Source: Chromatiaceae bacterium (lineage in GTDB: Bacteria > Pseudomonadota > Gammaproteobacteria > Chromatiales > Chromatiaceae). From it: DNA of 64,000 nt. The stretch covers positions 682,001 to 746,000 of the forward strand of contig CP037918.1 of assembly GCA_019356535.1 (NCBI GenBank), read 5' to 3'. The notes beneath the pieces were generated by a model. It saw nothing but the letters and a program-made list of their open reading frames with translations. It made no database searches and was not told where the DNA came from. This document shows, in pieces, positions 41,300-51,101 of this stretch; within the stretch, counting starts at the first letter, position 1, and each line of letters starts with the position of its first letter. Both the position numbers and the translations under genes were made by a program.

Positions 41300-42954
41300 G
41301 CGATCTCGGGCGGGTCAATCTCGAGTGGGCGCTGGCCCTGCTGGAAGGGCTGGCCGGCGCCGGCCTGGAGCAGGTGGTGATCTCGCCCGGATCGCGCAGC
41401 ACGCCACTGGTGCTGGCCGCTGTTCTCCACCCGGAGGTGGCGCACACCGTGATCCTGGACGAGCGCTGCGCCGCCTTCACCGCGCTGGGCATGGCGCGGG
41501 CCTCCGGACGGCCGGTGGCGTTGGTGGCCACCTCTGGCAGTGCGCCCGGCAACTGGCTGCCCGCGGTGATGGAGGCGGACGAGAGCGGCATCCCCCTGGT
41601 GCTGCTCAGCGCCGACCGCCCCTGGGAGCTGCAGCGCTGCGGGGCCAATCAGACCACCGACCAGGTGGGGCTGTTCGGCAGCCACGTCAGGGTCTTCCAG
41701 TCGATTTCCGAGGCAGCGGAGGAGGAAGAGCAGCGGCGGCGGCTGCGCGCGCTGGGCCGCCAGCTGGTGCTGGAGTGCCAATGGCCCCGGCCGGGGCCAG
41801 TGCACCTGAACACGCCCTTCCGCGAGCCCCTGGTGCCCGCCGGCGAACTGCCGCGGCCCGAGGCGGGCGAGGTGCGACCCCCGGCGTTGCCCTCGCAGTG
41901 CCCCACGCCGGCACTGCTCTCCAAGCTGCTGGAGCGCTTTTCCACAGGTCCCGGCCTGATCCTGTGCGGGGAGGCGGGTATCCCTCTCGATCCCGTGCTG
42001 GACCTGGCCGAGGCTCTGGGCGTGCCCCTGCTGGCCGACCCCCTCTCCGGGCTGCGCTTCACCAGAAGCCGCTGCCCCAACCGGATCACCGCTTATCCCC
42101 GCTTCCTGGCATCGCCGGAGCAGGTGGAGTCACTCCGGCCCCAGTGGATCCTCCAGTTCGGCACCCTGCCGCTCGCCGCCGCCCTGCGCCAGGTGCTGGA
42201 GCAGTGGAGTGTGCAACACCACTGGGTGGTCGATCACCGCGGGCGTCGCATCGACCCTCTGGGGCTGGGCGTGGAGACGCTGCCCGTGGACGCGCAGGCG
42301 CTCGCCGAGGCACTGTGCCGGCGGTACCCCGACCCGGCAGAACCCGAGTGGCTGGATCGCTGGTGCCACGCGGAGGAGGGGGCAGGGGAGTTGCCGGTCG
42401 AGGGACGGCTGGTGCGGCAGGTGATGGCGACGTTGCCCGACGGCAGTCTGCTGTTCAGCGGCAACTCCCTGGCCGTGCGCTGGCTGGATGCCTGGTCGGG
42501 GCAGGGCTCACGCCACATCGCCATCCACGGCAACCGAGGGCTGAGCGGCATCGACGGCAACCTCTCCACCTTCATCGGCATGGCCCGGGTCTGGAACGGG
42601 CAGGGCCGCCGCCTGGCCCTGGTGGGCGACCTCACCTTCCAGCACGACCTGGGGGCGCTGGCCAACACGGCCGGGCTGGATGCAGTGGTAGTGGTGCTGC
42701 AGAACGGCGGCGGCGGCATCTTCGACACCCTGCCCCAGCGCCACCTGCCGGCGTTCGAGTCCTGCTGGCGTACCCCCCAGGCCATCGATCTGGCCGCGCT
42801 GCCCGGCCTCTTCGGCGTGGGCTTTCAGCGGGTGGAGGGCGTCGGAGAACTGGATTCGGCGCTGGAGGCGGCCTTCGAGCGGGGCGGTTTCCAGGTGGTG
42901 GAAGTGCTGCTTCCGGGGAGCGACGAGAGGGAACGGAGCAGGGTCTCCGCGTAA
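41296..42954 (+). CDS. menD: SEPHCHC synthase (2-succinyl-5-enolpyruvyl-6-hydroxy-3-cyclohexene-1-carboxylate synthase)
   Basis: A 552-residue thiamine-diphosphate enzyme that joins isochorismate and 2-oxoglutarate. Motifs are ISPGSRSTPL at the start, the catalytic-region block ILDERCAAFTALGMARASG, NQTTDQVGLFGS, and the ThDP-binding segment GDLTFQHDLGALANTAGLD followed by NGGGGIFDTLP. Length and motifs are those of typical MenD. It overlaps menF by 4 bases and is followed by a 556-base gap containing REP-like repeats. Confidence 0.95.
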   Translation: MSDLGRVNLEWALALLEGLAGAGLEQVVISPGSRSTPLVLAAVLHPEVAHTVILDERCAAFTALGMARASGRPVALVATSGSAPGNWLPAVMEADESGIPLVLLSADRPWELQRCGANQTTDQVGLFGSHVRVFQSISEAAEEEEQRRRLRALGRQLVLECQWPRPGPVHLNTPFREPLVPAGELPRPEAGEVRPPALPSQCPTPALLSKLLERFSTGPGLILCGEAGIPLDPVLDLAEALGVPLLADPLSGLRFTRSRCPNRITAYPRFLASPEQVESLRPQWILQFGTLPLAAALRQVLEQWSVQHHWVVDHRGRRIDPLGLGVETLPVDAQALAEALCRRYPDPAEPEWLDRWCHAEEGAGELPVEGRLVRQVMATLPDGSLLFSGNSLAVRWLDAWSGQGSRHIAIHGNRGLSGIDGNLSTFIGMARVWNGQGRRLALVGDLTFQHDLGALANTAGLDAVVVVLQNGGGGIFDTLPQRHLPAFESCWRTPQAIDLAALPGLFGVGFQRVEGVGELDSALEAAFERGGFQVVEVLLPGSDERERSRVSA

Positions 42955-43101
42955 CTTCGGCCTGGGGACGGCTCGGTCCGAGGACGGACCTCCAGCGGGT
43001 AGGAGTGGCGTCCTCGCCGCGAATGTTCGGCCCGAGGCTTCGTGTTCACCTAGGCTATGCAATGGGGGTGGGGCGAATCCTCTTCAACCGGTGAAAACTG
43101 C

Positions 43102-43400
43102 TTCCTCCCCGCGCGCGGAGAGGGCTGCTGACCCCGCTCCAGCGCCACGGCCAACGAATACGCCCCCTCCCCGCGTGCGGGGAGGGTTGGGGAGGGGCCA
43201 TCCGGCATGACCAGGAATCGCCGCTTTCATCATCGCGACCCGCCTCTATATCCCTTGTGTCAGTAGAGCAGCAAGCAGGCGCTGATTCGAGGTCTGGCAA
43301 GCGGAGATGGCTGGGTTTGAGGCAGCCTGGGGAGCTTTGCGTCCTTTGAGTTCTTTGCGGTTTTCCCCCCTCCCAGCCTCCCCCGCAAACGGGGGAGGAG
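43102..43400. repeat. REP-like palindromes between menD and menB
   Basis: Copies lie at about 43102-43125 (cctccccgcgcgcggagagg), 43161-43199 (cctccccgcgtgcggggagg, G-rich tail) and 43364-43400 (cctcccccgcaaacgggggagg). The rest of the 556-base gap (42955-43510) shows no gene, apart from a stretch near 43340 (tgcgtcctttgagttctttg) that recalls the ends of the MITE-like elements. Confidence 0.78.
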
Positions 43401-43510
43401 TTGAATGGAAGGCGTCCGCATCAGTCCACATTGAAGGCAAATTGCGAGCAAACGCTTGCAAGTGGAACGGATATAATTTTCTGTCCCATCCCCGCCAGGA
43501 GTGCCCTTTC

Positions 43511-44335
<825 letters not shown>

Positions 44336-44336
44336 G

Positions 44337-45218
44337 ATGTCGCCGCTCGCTGCCTGGCTGGCGGCCGTTCGTCCGCGTACGCTCGGGCTCTCCGTCAGTC
44401 CGGTGCTGCTGGGAACGGCCCTGGCATTCGCCGAGACCGGGCGGGTGCATGTCGGGGTCTTTCTCGCGACCCTGGTGGCGGCCCTGCTGATCCAGATCGG
44501 CACCAATCTGCACAACGATGTGGCCGATTTCCTGCGCGGCACCGATACCCCGGAGCGCCTGGGGCCGGCACGCGCGACCGCGCAGGGTTGGCTGAGTCCG
44601 CGGGCAGTATCGCGCGCTGCGGCCCTGGCCTTCGCGCTGGCGCTGGTGACCGGCCTGTTCCTGGCCTGGGTCGGCGGCTGGCCGATCGTGGTGCTCGGCT
44701 TCGTCTCCCTGGCTGCCGGGGCGGCCTATTCCGGCGGGCCGCGACCCCTGTCTTCCCTGCCGCTGGGCGAGCTGTTCGTATTCCTTTTCTTCGGGGTGCT
44801 GGCGGTGGCCGGCAGTCACTACCTCCAGGCCGGGCACTGGAGCCCTGCGGCCCTGCTGGGCGGGGCTATCCTGGGACTGCCGGCCGCCGCGGTACTGCTG
44901 GTCAACAATTTTCGCGACCGCCATGGCGATGCGCGCGCCGGTCGTCGCACCCTGGCGATCCTGTTGCCGACGCCCGGTAACCATCTGGCGTATGCTGCGA
45001 TGATGCTGGCGCCCTTTGTCCTGTTGCCCGGGTTGCTCGCCTGGCCGGCCTGGCTGCTGCCCATGCTGCTGTTGCCCTGGGCCTGGCGCCTGATAGGCGA
45101 CTTCCGGCATGCGCCCGATGGACAGGCGTTGAATCCGGTGCTTGCACGCACGGCGCGTTTCCAGTTCTGGCTGGGGGTGAGTGTCGCGCTGAGTCTGTGG
45201 CCCGGCATTTCCGCGTGA
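44337..45218 (+). CDS. menA: 1,4-Dihydroxy-2-naphthoate polyprenyltransferase
   Basis: A 293-residue integral membrane UbiA-family enzyme with about eight helices. The first Asp motif is seen as HNDVADFLRGTDTPERLGP, and a second lies in NNFRDRHGDARAGRRTLA. It prenylates DHNA to demethylmenaquinone. The ATG at 44337 is one base after the menB stop. No ubiE/menG gene for the final methylation is in the window; it is usually elsewhere. Confidence 0.93.
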   Translation: MSPLAAWLAAVRPRTLGLSVSPVLLGTALAFAETGRVHVGVFLATLVAALLIQIGTNLHNDVADFLRGTDTPERLGPARATAQGWLSPRAVSRAAALAFALALVTGLFLAWVGGWPIVVLGFVSLAAGAAYSGGPRPLSSLPLGELFVFLFFGVLAVAGSHYLQAGHWSPAALLGGAILGLPAAAVLLVNNFRDRHGDARAGRRTLAILLPTPGNHLAYAAMMLAPFVLLPGLLAWPAWLLPMLLLPWAWRLIGDFRHAPDGQALNPVLARTARFQFWLGVSVALSLWPGISA

Positions 45219-45282
45219 TCGAGGCTTGTTTCAGGATCGCGCCTTCCCGTAGAGTCGGTGCCTTGCACACACGAATATCGGC

Positions 45283-47955
45283 ATGAACAAGACCGTAGAG
45301 ACCACCTGCCCCTATTGCGGCGTCGGCTGTGGCGTGGAAGTCACGGTGCTCGGTGGTACCCGGGTCCGCGTGCGTGGCCTGGCCGACCATCCGGCCAACC
45401 GTGGCAAGCTCTGTTCCAAGGGGTCGGCGCTGGCCGAGACCGTCTCGCACGAGGGCAGGCTGCGCTATCCGCGGGTGGACGGGCGCGAGACCGGCTGGGA
45501 CGAGGCGCTCGACACCCTGGCCGCGCGCTTTCGCGCCATCATCGAGGAACACGGCCCGGATGCCGTGGCCTTCTATGTCTCGGGGCAACTGCTCACCGAG
45601 GACTACTACGTCGCCAACAAGCTGATGAAGGGCTTCATCGGCTCGGCCAATATCGACACCAATTCGCGCCTGTGCATGTCCTCGGCGGTGGCCGGGCACA
45701 AGCGCGCCTTCGGTGCCGACACGGTGCCGGGCTGCTATGAAGACCTCGAGCTGGCCGACCTGGTGGTGTTCGCCGGGTCCAATGCGGCCTGGTGCCACCC
45801 GGTGCTGTATCAGCGCATCGTACGTGCCCGGCGCGAGCGTGCCGATGGCGAGCATCCGCTGCGCGTGGTGGTGATCGACCCGCGGCGCACCGCCACCTGC
45901 GACATCGCCGATCTGCACCTGCCGCTGCGCCCGGGCACTGACGCGGTGCTGTTCAACGGGCTGTTCGCCTGGCTGCACGACCAGGGGTATGGCGATCCGC
46001 TGTTCGTGGGCGAACAGTGCGACGGCTTCGAGGAAGCGCTGCGCATCGCCCGTTGGTATGCACCTTCGCCGGTGGCGGTGGCCGAGCACTGCGGGCTGGC
46101 GGTCGAACAGGTCGAGACCTTCTATCGCTGGTTCGCGCGCACGCCGCGCACCGTCACCCTGTTCTCGCAAGGGGTCAACCAGTCGAGCAGCGGCACCGAC
46201 AAGGTCAACGCCATCCTCAACTGCCACCTGTTCACCGGGCGCATTGGCCTGCCGGGCGCCGGGCCCTTCTCGCTCACCGGCCAGCCGAACGCGATGGGCG
46301 GGCGCGAGGTGGGCGGGCTGGCCAACCAGCTCGCCGCGCACATGGACTTCGAGCGTGAGGAGCATGTCGATCTGGTCGAGCGCTTCTGGCAGGCACCTGG
46401 CATGGCCCGCCGCCCCGGCCTGAAGGCGGTGGAGATGTTCCGTGCGCTCGACGAAGGGCGCATTCGCGCGATCTGGATCATGGGCACCAATCCGGCGGTG
46501 AGCCTGCCCGACAGCAACCGGGTGCGCCGCGCGCTGTCGCGCTGCCCGCTGGTGGTGGTCTCCGACTGTGTGGAGACCGATACCACCGACTTCGCGCACA
46601 TCCTGCTGCCGGCGGCGACCTGGGGCGAGAAGGAGGGCACGGTGACCAATTCCGAGCGCCGCATCTCGCGTCAGCGCGCCTTTCTCGAACCACCCGGCGA
46701 GGCGCGGCCCGACTGGTGGATCCTGTCGCGCTTCGCGCAACGCCTGGGCTTTGCCGGCTTCGACTACGCCGGGCCGCACGAGATCTTCCGCGAGCACGCA
46801 CGCCTGTCGGCCTTCGAGAACGGCGGCGAGCGCGACTTCGACCTGTCCGGCTTGCAGGACATCGACCGCGCCGCCTACGACGCCCTCGAGCCCGTGCAGT
46901 GGCCGGTCCTGGCGCCGGGGCAGGGGACGGCACGCCTGCTCGGCCGGAGCGGTTTCTACACGCCCAACCGGCGGGCACGCTTTGTCGCGGTCACCCCGCG
47001 CCCGCCCGCACATCTGACCGATCCCGACTACCCGCTGGTGCTCAACACCGGGCGGGTGCGCGACCAGTGGCACACCATGACCCGCACCGGGCGTTCGCCG
47101 CGTCTGACCGGGCATGTCAGCGAGCCTTATGCCGAGCTGCATCCGCTGGATGCCCGTGAGCGCGGTATCGAGGACGGCTGTCTGGTGCAGCTGAGCAGCC
47201 GCTGGGGCGAGGTCATCGTGCGTGCCCGGGTGGCCGATAGTCAGCAACGCGGCTGCATCTTCGTGCCCATGCACTGGAACGACCGCTTCGCCAGTGCGGC
47301 GCGCGCCGATGCACTGGTCAATCCGGCGCTCGATCCGGTTTCGGGCCAGCCCGAGTTCAAGCACACCCCGGTACGCGTGGTGCGCTATGCGCCGGTGTGG
47401 TACGGCTTCGTGCTGACCCGGCGCGAGATCGTGCCCGAACAGGCCACCTACTGGAGCCGGGCGCGCCGTGAGGGGCTGTGGCACTACGAGCTGGCCGGCG
47501 AGGAGGCTCCGCAGGACTGGGCCGCGTGCGCGCGGCGTATGTTGATCGATGACACGGGTGGGCAGGGTGACTGGGCCGAACTGTTCGACACCGCCGCCTC
47601 CACCTACCGTGCCGCGCTGTTTGACGGCGAGCGGCTCGAGGCCTGTATCTTCATCGGTCCCGATTTCCGCCTGCCCGAGCGCGACTGGCTGGTGCGCCTG
47701 TTCGCCGAGGAACGCCTCGATCCGCGCCAGCGCCAGCGGGTGCTCGCCGGCACCCCGGGGGCGGACCAGAAGGACGCCGGGCGCATCGTCTGTTCCTGTT
47801 TTTCGGTCGGCCGCAACACCCTGATCGAGGCGATCCGCGAGGGTGCCACCACCCCCGAGGCGCTGGGCGAGTGCCTGCAAGCCGGCACCAACTGCGGTTC
47901 CTGCGTGCCCGAGCTGCGCGCCCTGATTGCCGACACGGTGCAGGGCGGTGTCTGA
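45283..47955 (+). CDS. nasA: Assimilatory nitrate reductase catalytic subunit, classical NasA
   Basis: An 890-residue molybdopterin enzyme. The [4Fe-4S] motif is TCPYCGVGCGVEV with a later Cys in NRGKLCSKG, and the Mo-ligand block is RLCMSSAVAGHKRAFGAD. At the C-terminus a BFD-like [2Fe-2S] domain (VCSCFSVGRNTLIEAI, then GTNCGSCVPEL) is present, as in standard NasA. It shares the same fold as the protein at 21096 but not its membrane partner. It is followed by mobB and a cytochrome b gene. It should reduce nitrate to nitrite in the cytoplasm. Its electron donor is not evident. Confidence 0.93.
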   Translation: MNKTVETTCPYCGVGCGVEVTVLGGTRVRVRGLADHPANRGKLCSKGSALAETVSHEGRLRYPRVDGRETGWDEALDTLAARFRAIIEEHGPDAVAFYVSGQLLTEDYYVANKLMKGFIGSANIDTNSRLCMSSAVAGHKRAFGADTVPGCYEDLELADLVVFAGSNAAWCHPVLYQRIVRARRERADGEHPLRVVVIDPRRTATCDIADLHLPLRPGTDAVLFNGLFAWLHDQGYGDPLFVGEQCDGFEEALRIARWYAPSPVAVAEHCGLAVEQVETFYRWFARTPRTVTLFSQGVNQSSSGTDKVNAILNCHLFTGRIGLPGAGPFSLTGQPNAMGGREVGGLANQLAAHMDFEREEHVDLVERFWQAPGMARRPGLKAVEMFRALDEGRIRAIWIMGTNPAVSLPDSNRVRRALSRCPLVVVSDCVETDTTDFAHILLPAATWGEKEGTVTNSERRISRQRAFLEPPGEARPDWWILSRFAQRLGFAGFDYAGPHEIFREHARLSAFENGGERDFDLSGLQDIDRAAYDALEPVQWPVLAPGQGTARLLGRSGFYTPNRRARFVAVTPRPPAHLTDPDYPLVLNTGRVRDQWHTMTRTGRSPRLTGHVSEPYAELHPLDARERGIEDGCLVQLSSRWGEVIVRARVADSQQRGCIFVPMHWNDRFASAARADALVNPALDPVSGQPEFKHTPVRVVRYAPVWYGFVLTRREIVPEQATYWSRARREGLWHYELAGEEAPQDWAACARRMLIDDTGGQGDWAELFDTAASTYRAALFDGERLEACIFIGPDFRLPERDWLVRLFAEERLDPRQRQRVLAGTPGADQKDAGRIVCSCFSVGRNTLIEAIREGATTPEALGECLQAGTNCGSCVPELRALIADTVQGGV

Positions 47956-48478
47956 TCCACGCCTGCGCTTCGGCGATTTTCCGCTCCCGGTGCTGGGCCT
48001 GGCGGCGCGCTCCGGCACCGGCAAGACCACCCTGCTCACCCGCCTGATCCCGGCCCTGCGCGAAGCCGGGGTGCGCGTGGCGGTGATCAAGCATTCGCAC
48101 CATGACATCGAGCTCGACCGCCCTGGTAAGGACAGCCACCGCCTGCGCGAGGCCGGGGCCGACCAGGTCATGCTCGCCTCGCCGTACCGCAGCTTCTGGG
48201 TCTGCGAGGGTGACGGACAGGCACTGCCGCCGTTGCCCGAGCTGCTTGCCCGCCTCGATGTTCGGCGCATCGAGCTGGTGTTGCTCGAAGGCTACCGCCA
48301 CCTGGCGCATGCGCGTATCGAGGTGTATCGCGCCGCCTGTGGCAACCCGCCACTGGCCCCGGACGATCCCCATGTCATCGCCGTGGCTGCCGACACCGAA
48401 CTCGACCTGCCGCTGCCCGTGCTGCCACTGAATGACACCGAGGCGGTGCGCGATTTCGTGCTGGGGCTGCTGACTTGA
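47948..48478 (+). CDS. mobB: Molybdopterin-guanine dinucleotide biosynthesis adaptor protein
   Basis: A 176-residue GTP-binding protein. The P-loop is AARSGTGKTTLLTRLIP, followed by VAVIKHSHHDIELDRPGKDSH, the MobB signature, and LVLLEGYRHL. It helps make the bis-MGD cofactor needed by both nitrate reductases in the window. The GTG at 47948 overlaps nasA by 8 bases and was chosen over an upstream start deeper inside nasA. Confidence 0.87.
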   Translation: MSDPRLRFGDFPLPVLGLAARSGTGKTTLLTRLIPALREAGVRVAVIKHSHHDIELDRPGKDSHRLREAGADQVMLASPYRSFWVCEGDGQALPPLPELLARLDVRRIELVLLEGYRHLAHARIEVYRAACGNPPLAPDDPHVIAVAADTELDLPLPVLPLNDTEAVRDFVLGLLT

Positions 48479-48546
48479 AAGGCGAGCGGATCGTTCCCTG
48501 ATCTGTGACAGGGCGCGCAGCCGGCCGTCCGCGTATCATTCGCCCC

Positions 48547-49227
48547 ATGAAACACACGACCCAGGACACGACGAACATCCGGCGGGTAGCGGTCTGGAGT
48601 GGCTGGCTGCGGCTGAGTCACCTGGTGGTGGGAAGCGCGGTGCTGCTGTTGATGATCACCGGCTGGCTGATGCGCCACGCGCCCTCGGTCGAGGCCGCCG
48701 CGGTGGACTGGCATTACCTGGCCGCGGCGCTGCTGGTGCCCGGCATGGTATTGCGGATCTGGCTGCTGTTTGCCGGCCGGCCGGTAGAGCGCGGGTCGCA
48801 ATGGATGCCGGCTGACGGCGAGTGGCACGCGGTGGCGCAGACCCTGCGTTTCTATCTGAGCCTGGGACGTGCGCCATTGCCCCGCTGGTATGCGCACAAC
48901 CCCCTGTGGAAGCCGTTGTATCTGCTGCTGTACCTGCTGCTCGGGGTGCTGTTGCTCACCGGTGCCCTGTACGAGCAGCAGCCCCTGCTCGCGGGCATCT
49001 ACCTGCCCGACGTGCATCGCGTGTTCGCCACTGCGGTGACCCTGCTGGTGGTCGTGCACGTTTTGACCGTCCTGTGGCACGACTGGAAGGGCCAGGCAGA
49101 CGATGTCTCGGCCATCATCAACGGTCACCGTCTGTTCGTCACCGAGCGACCGGGACCAGACGGGATTGGCCTGCGCGAAACGGTGGTGCCGCTGGACCAG
49201 ATCGGGCGACCGCCACGCGACGACTGA
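48547..49227 (+). CDS. Cytochrome b561-type membrane protein
   Basis: A 226-residue membrane protein with four predicted helices. Candidate haem ligands are the His residues in LRLSHLVVG, AVDWHYLAA, PDVHRVFA and VVHVLTVLWHDW. It belongs to the cytochrome b561/nickel-hydrogenase b-subunit family. Lying after nasA-mobB it could feed electrons from quinol to an exported oxidoreductase, but its partner is not known and NasA itself is cytoplasmic. The ATG at 48547 was chosen from the frame; the upstream codons have no homology. Confidence 0.78.
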   Translation: MKHTTQDTTNIRRVAVWSGWLRLSHLVVGSAVLLLMITGWLMRHAPSVEAAAVDWHYLAAALLVPGMVLRIWLLFAGRPVERGSQWMPADGEWHAVAQTLRFYLSLGRAPLPRWYAHNPLWKPLYLLLYLLLGVLLLTGALYEQQPLLAGIYLPDVHRVFATAVTLLVVVHVLTVLWHDWKGQADDVSAIINGHRLFVTERPGPDGIGLRETVVPLDQIGRPPRDD

Positions 49228-49295
49228 CCGCCTCGTGGTGCCGGGAGCCGGCTCCCGCGCGGCGTTATAATGGCCGGCGCAATCAGGAGTCCGCC

Positions 49296-49919
49296 ATGAG
49301 CAGCAACCCCTTTCCGATCGAGCGTACCTTCACCCCGCCGGCGACCTTTCGCGAGGTCAAGCCGCATACCTTCATCTACGAGCGGCCGAACACCCTGCCG
49401 GCGGACTGGTGCGAGGAGATGATCCGTCGCTTCGAGGCGCATCCCGAGCACCAGACCCCAGGCCGCATCGGTCAGACCCAAGGTCTGGATACCGGGGTCA
49501 AGCGCACCATGGACCTGGTGGTGAGCAACAAACCCGAATGGCGCGACGTGGACCAGCTGTTCTTCCGCTGCATGGCGGCGGCGATGAAGGAGTTTCGCGA
49601 GGCCTTCCCGTTCTTCAAGGGACCCTTCAAGGACATGGGTTACCAGATCCAGCGTTATCTGCCGGGCGAGTACTATCACTGGCACATCGACGGCGGCAGC
49701 CACCAGTTCGCCGATCGCCAGTTGGTGGCGCTGTGGTACCTGAACGACGTGCCCGAGGGCGCAGGCGGACGTACCCAGTTCCTGTATCAGGACGTCAGCG
49801 TGCGTCCCGAGCAGGGCAAGATGGTGCTGTTCCCGCCCTTCTGGACCCATGAGCACCGCTCCGAGGTGCTGCGCGAGGGCGTCAAGTACATCGCCACCAC
49901 CTGGGTGGTGTTCCGCTGA
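49296..49919 (+). CDS. Fe(II)/2-oxoglutarate-dependent oxygenase (prolyl-4-hydroxylase-like)
   Basis: A 207-residue protein with the jelly-roll dioxygenase signature. The metal triad is HWHIDGG (His-x-Asp, about residue 129) and a distal His in WTHEHRSEV, followed by the 2-oxoglutarate Arg candidate in that block. VALWYLNDVPEGAGGRTQFL and KMVLFPPFW are typical. The ATG at 49296 has CAGGAG 8 bases upstream. The substrate is unknown; prolyl hydroxylation is a family guess. It ends one base into the receiver-like gene, so the two are probably co-translated. Confidence 0.82.
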   Translation: MSSNPFPIERTFTPPATFREVKPHTFIYERPNTLPADWCEEMIRRFEAHPEHQTPGRIGQTQGLDTGVKRTMDLVVSNKPEWRDVDQLFFRCMAAAMKEFREAFPFFKGPFKDMGYQIQRYLPGEYYHWHIDGGSHQFADRQLVALWYLNDVPEGAGGRTQFLYQDVSVRPEQGKMVLFPPFWTHEHRSEVLREGVKYIATTWVVFR

Positions 49920-50308
49920 TGCAGCGTTTGCTGGCCATCGTCGAACTGGGTGGCTATCCCAATCTGGTCCCGCTGTACCAGTCGCTGGGCTTCGCAGTAG
50001 ACGTGGTCAACTCGCAGCGCAAGGCGCGCGGCTACCTCAAGAAGACCGTGCCCGACCTGATCGTCGCCGAGTACAACGCTCAGTCGGACTTTCGCGACCG
50101 CAGCTCCAACCTCGAGACCCTGATGGCCATCCTGCAGAAGCTGCCGTCGGTGAAGCTGCTGGTATTCCACCTGCCCGAGCACGCCGAACGCTTCGCGCGC
50201 TTCCGCGCCTTGCATCCGGTGGATGCGGCCATCGAGTTCCCGGTCACCGAAGAGAAGGTGCGCGCGGCGATCGCGCAACTGATGGAAACGAACGCCTCCG
50301 GGGATTGA
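49919..50308 (+). CDS. Receiver-like small protein, paralogue of the protein at 5608
   Basis: A 129-residue protein starting MQRLLAIVELGGYPNLVPLY. It shares the pattern SQRKARGYLKKTVPDLIVAEY with the protein encoded at 5608-5982 (SQRKAIAHLKKEAPDWVVAEF), and both have a variable block then LLVFHLPEHAE or VIVLAGPQDRP. The overall order recalls a response-regulator receiver, but the acidic pocket and phosphorylated Asp are not clear. Function unknown. It overlaps the oxygenase gene by 1 base (TGATG). Confidence 0.68.
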   Translation: MQRLLAIVELGGYPNLVPLYQSLGFAVDVVNSQRKARGYLKKTVPDLIVAEYNAQSDFRDRSSNLETLMAILQKLPSVKLLVFHLPEHAERFARFRALHPVDAAIEFPVTEEKVRAAIAQLMETNASGD

Positions 50309-50317
50309 AGGGCGCTG

Positions 50318-50520
50318 CGGAAGGGCCCCTCCCTAACCCTCCCCGCAAGCGGGGAGGGAGCCGTGATGTGCCCCTTCCCCGTTTGCGAGGGAGGCCGGGA
50401 GGGGACACTCCTCCCCCGCTCGCGGGGGAGGTCGGGAGGGGGCCCTCCACCCCCGTTTGCAGAGAAGGCCGGGAAGGGACACTCCTCCCCCACTTGCGGG
50501 GGAGGCCGGGAGGGGGATAA
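50318..50520. repeat. Cluster of about five REP-like palindromes
   Basis: Five units lie at about 50323-50361, 50371-50403, 50408-50440, 50445-50478 and 50483-50517, each with a C-rich arm, loop (gcaagc, gtttgc, gctcgc, gtttgc, acttgc) and G-rich arm followed by gagggaggccgggagggg-type tails. They fill the space between the receiver-like gene and the DUF559 gene. Confidence 0.85.
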
Positions 50521-50553
50521 TAAAACTTATCCATGTGATCAAGGACGATCCCC

Positions 50554-50889
50554 ATGCACCCAGTCACACGTCGTGCCCGGGAGCTTCGCAGTCAGGCAAC
50601 TGATGCTGAACGCCATCTCTGGCGACATCTCCGAAGGCGACAATTGAAAGGCTGCCGGTTTCGCCGTCAGCATCCGATCGGTTCCTATATCGTGGATTTT
50701 GCCTGCCTCGAGGCACACCTGGTGGTGGAGCTCGATGGCGGTCAACATGCGGAAGCGGTGCGCTACGACCGGCGGCGGGATGCCTTTCTGCGTCAGGCCG
50801 GGTTCCGGGTGCTCCGTTACTGGAATCATGAGGTGTTCCAGGAACTCGAGGCGGTCCTCATGGACATCGCGCGGTATCTTCCTGGTTGA
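50554..50889 (+). CDS. DUF559 family endonuclease-like protein
   Basis: A 111-residue protein of the DUF559/Vsr-like restriction-endonuclease fold. The motif order is RELRSQATDAERHLWRHLRR, then GCRFRRQHPIGSYIVDFAC, LVVELDGGQH (candidate catalytic Glu/Asp) and FRVLRYWNHEVF. It is flanked on both sides by arrays of the REP-like palindrome. Stand-alone DUF559 genes are common and their role is not established. The flanking arrays raise a possible link with repeat mobility, but this is speculation. Confidence 0.83.
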   Translation: MHPVTRRARELRSQATDAERHLWRHLRRRQLKGCRFRRQHPIGSYIVDFACLEAHLVVELDGGQHAEAVRYDRRRDAFLRQAGFRVLRYWNHEVFQELEAVLMDIARYLPG

Positions 50890-50918
50890 TTTGTTTCGCG
50901 TAGTTGCGGAAGGGCCCC

Positions 50919-51101
50919 TCCCCAACCCTCCCCGCAAGCGGGGAGGGGGCGGTGATGTACCCCTCCTTCGCCTGCGGATTGCCAGACCAACTCCTCCCCC
51001 GCTTGCGGGGGAGGCTGGGAGGGGGCGCTCCTCCCCCACTTGTGGGGGAGGTTGGGAGGGGGCGCTCCTCCCCCACTTGTGGGGGAGGTTGGGAGGGGGC
51101 T
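50919..51101. repeat. Cluster of about four REP-like palindromes, two nearly identical in tandem
   Basis: Units at about 50919-50950, 50991-51027, 51028-51064 and 51065-51100. The last two are near-identical 37-base copies with loop cttg closed by an a-t pair, whereas the preceding one is closed by g-c. They end directly at the stop of the convergent SulP gene. Confidence 0.87.

Noticed and set aside
43307..43510. N-terminal extension of MenB
   Set aside because: It covers a REP-like palindrome, has no homology, and the ATG at 43511 has its own ribosome-binding site.
44902..48270. Long minus-strand frame opposite menA, nasA and mobB
   Set aside because: It is antisense to three well-supported genes and has no motif.
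50318..50520. Possible CRISPR array
   Set aside because: Units are palindromic REP-like elements with irregular spacing, no unique spacers of constant length, and no cas genes.
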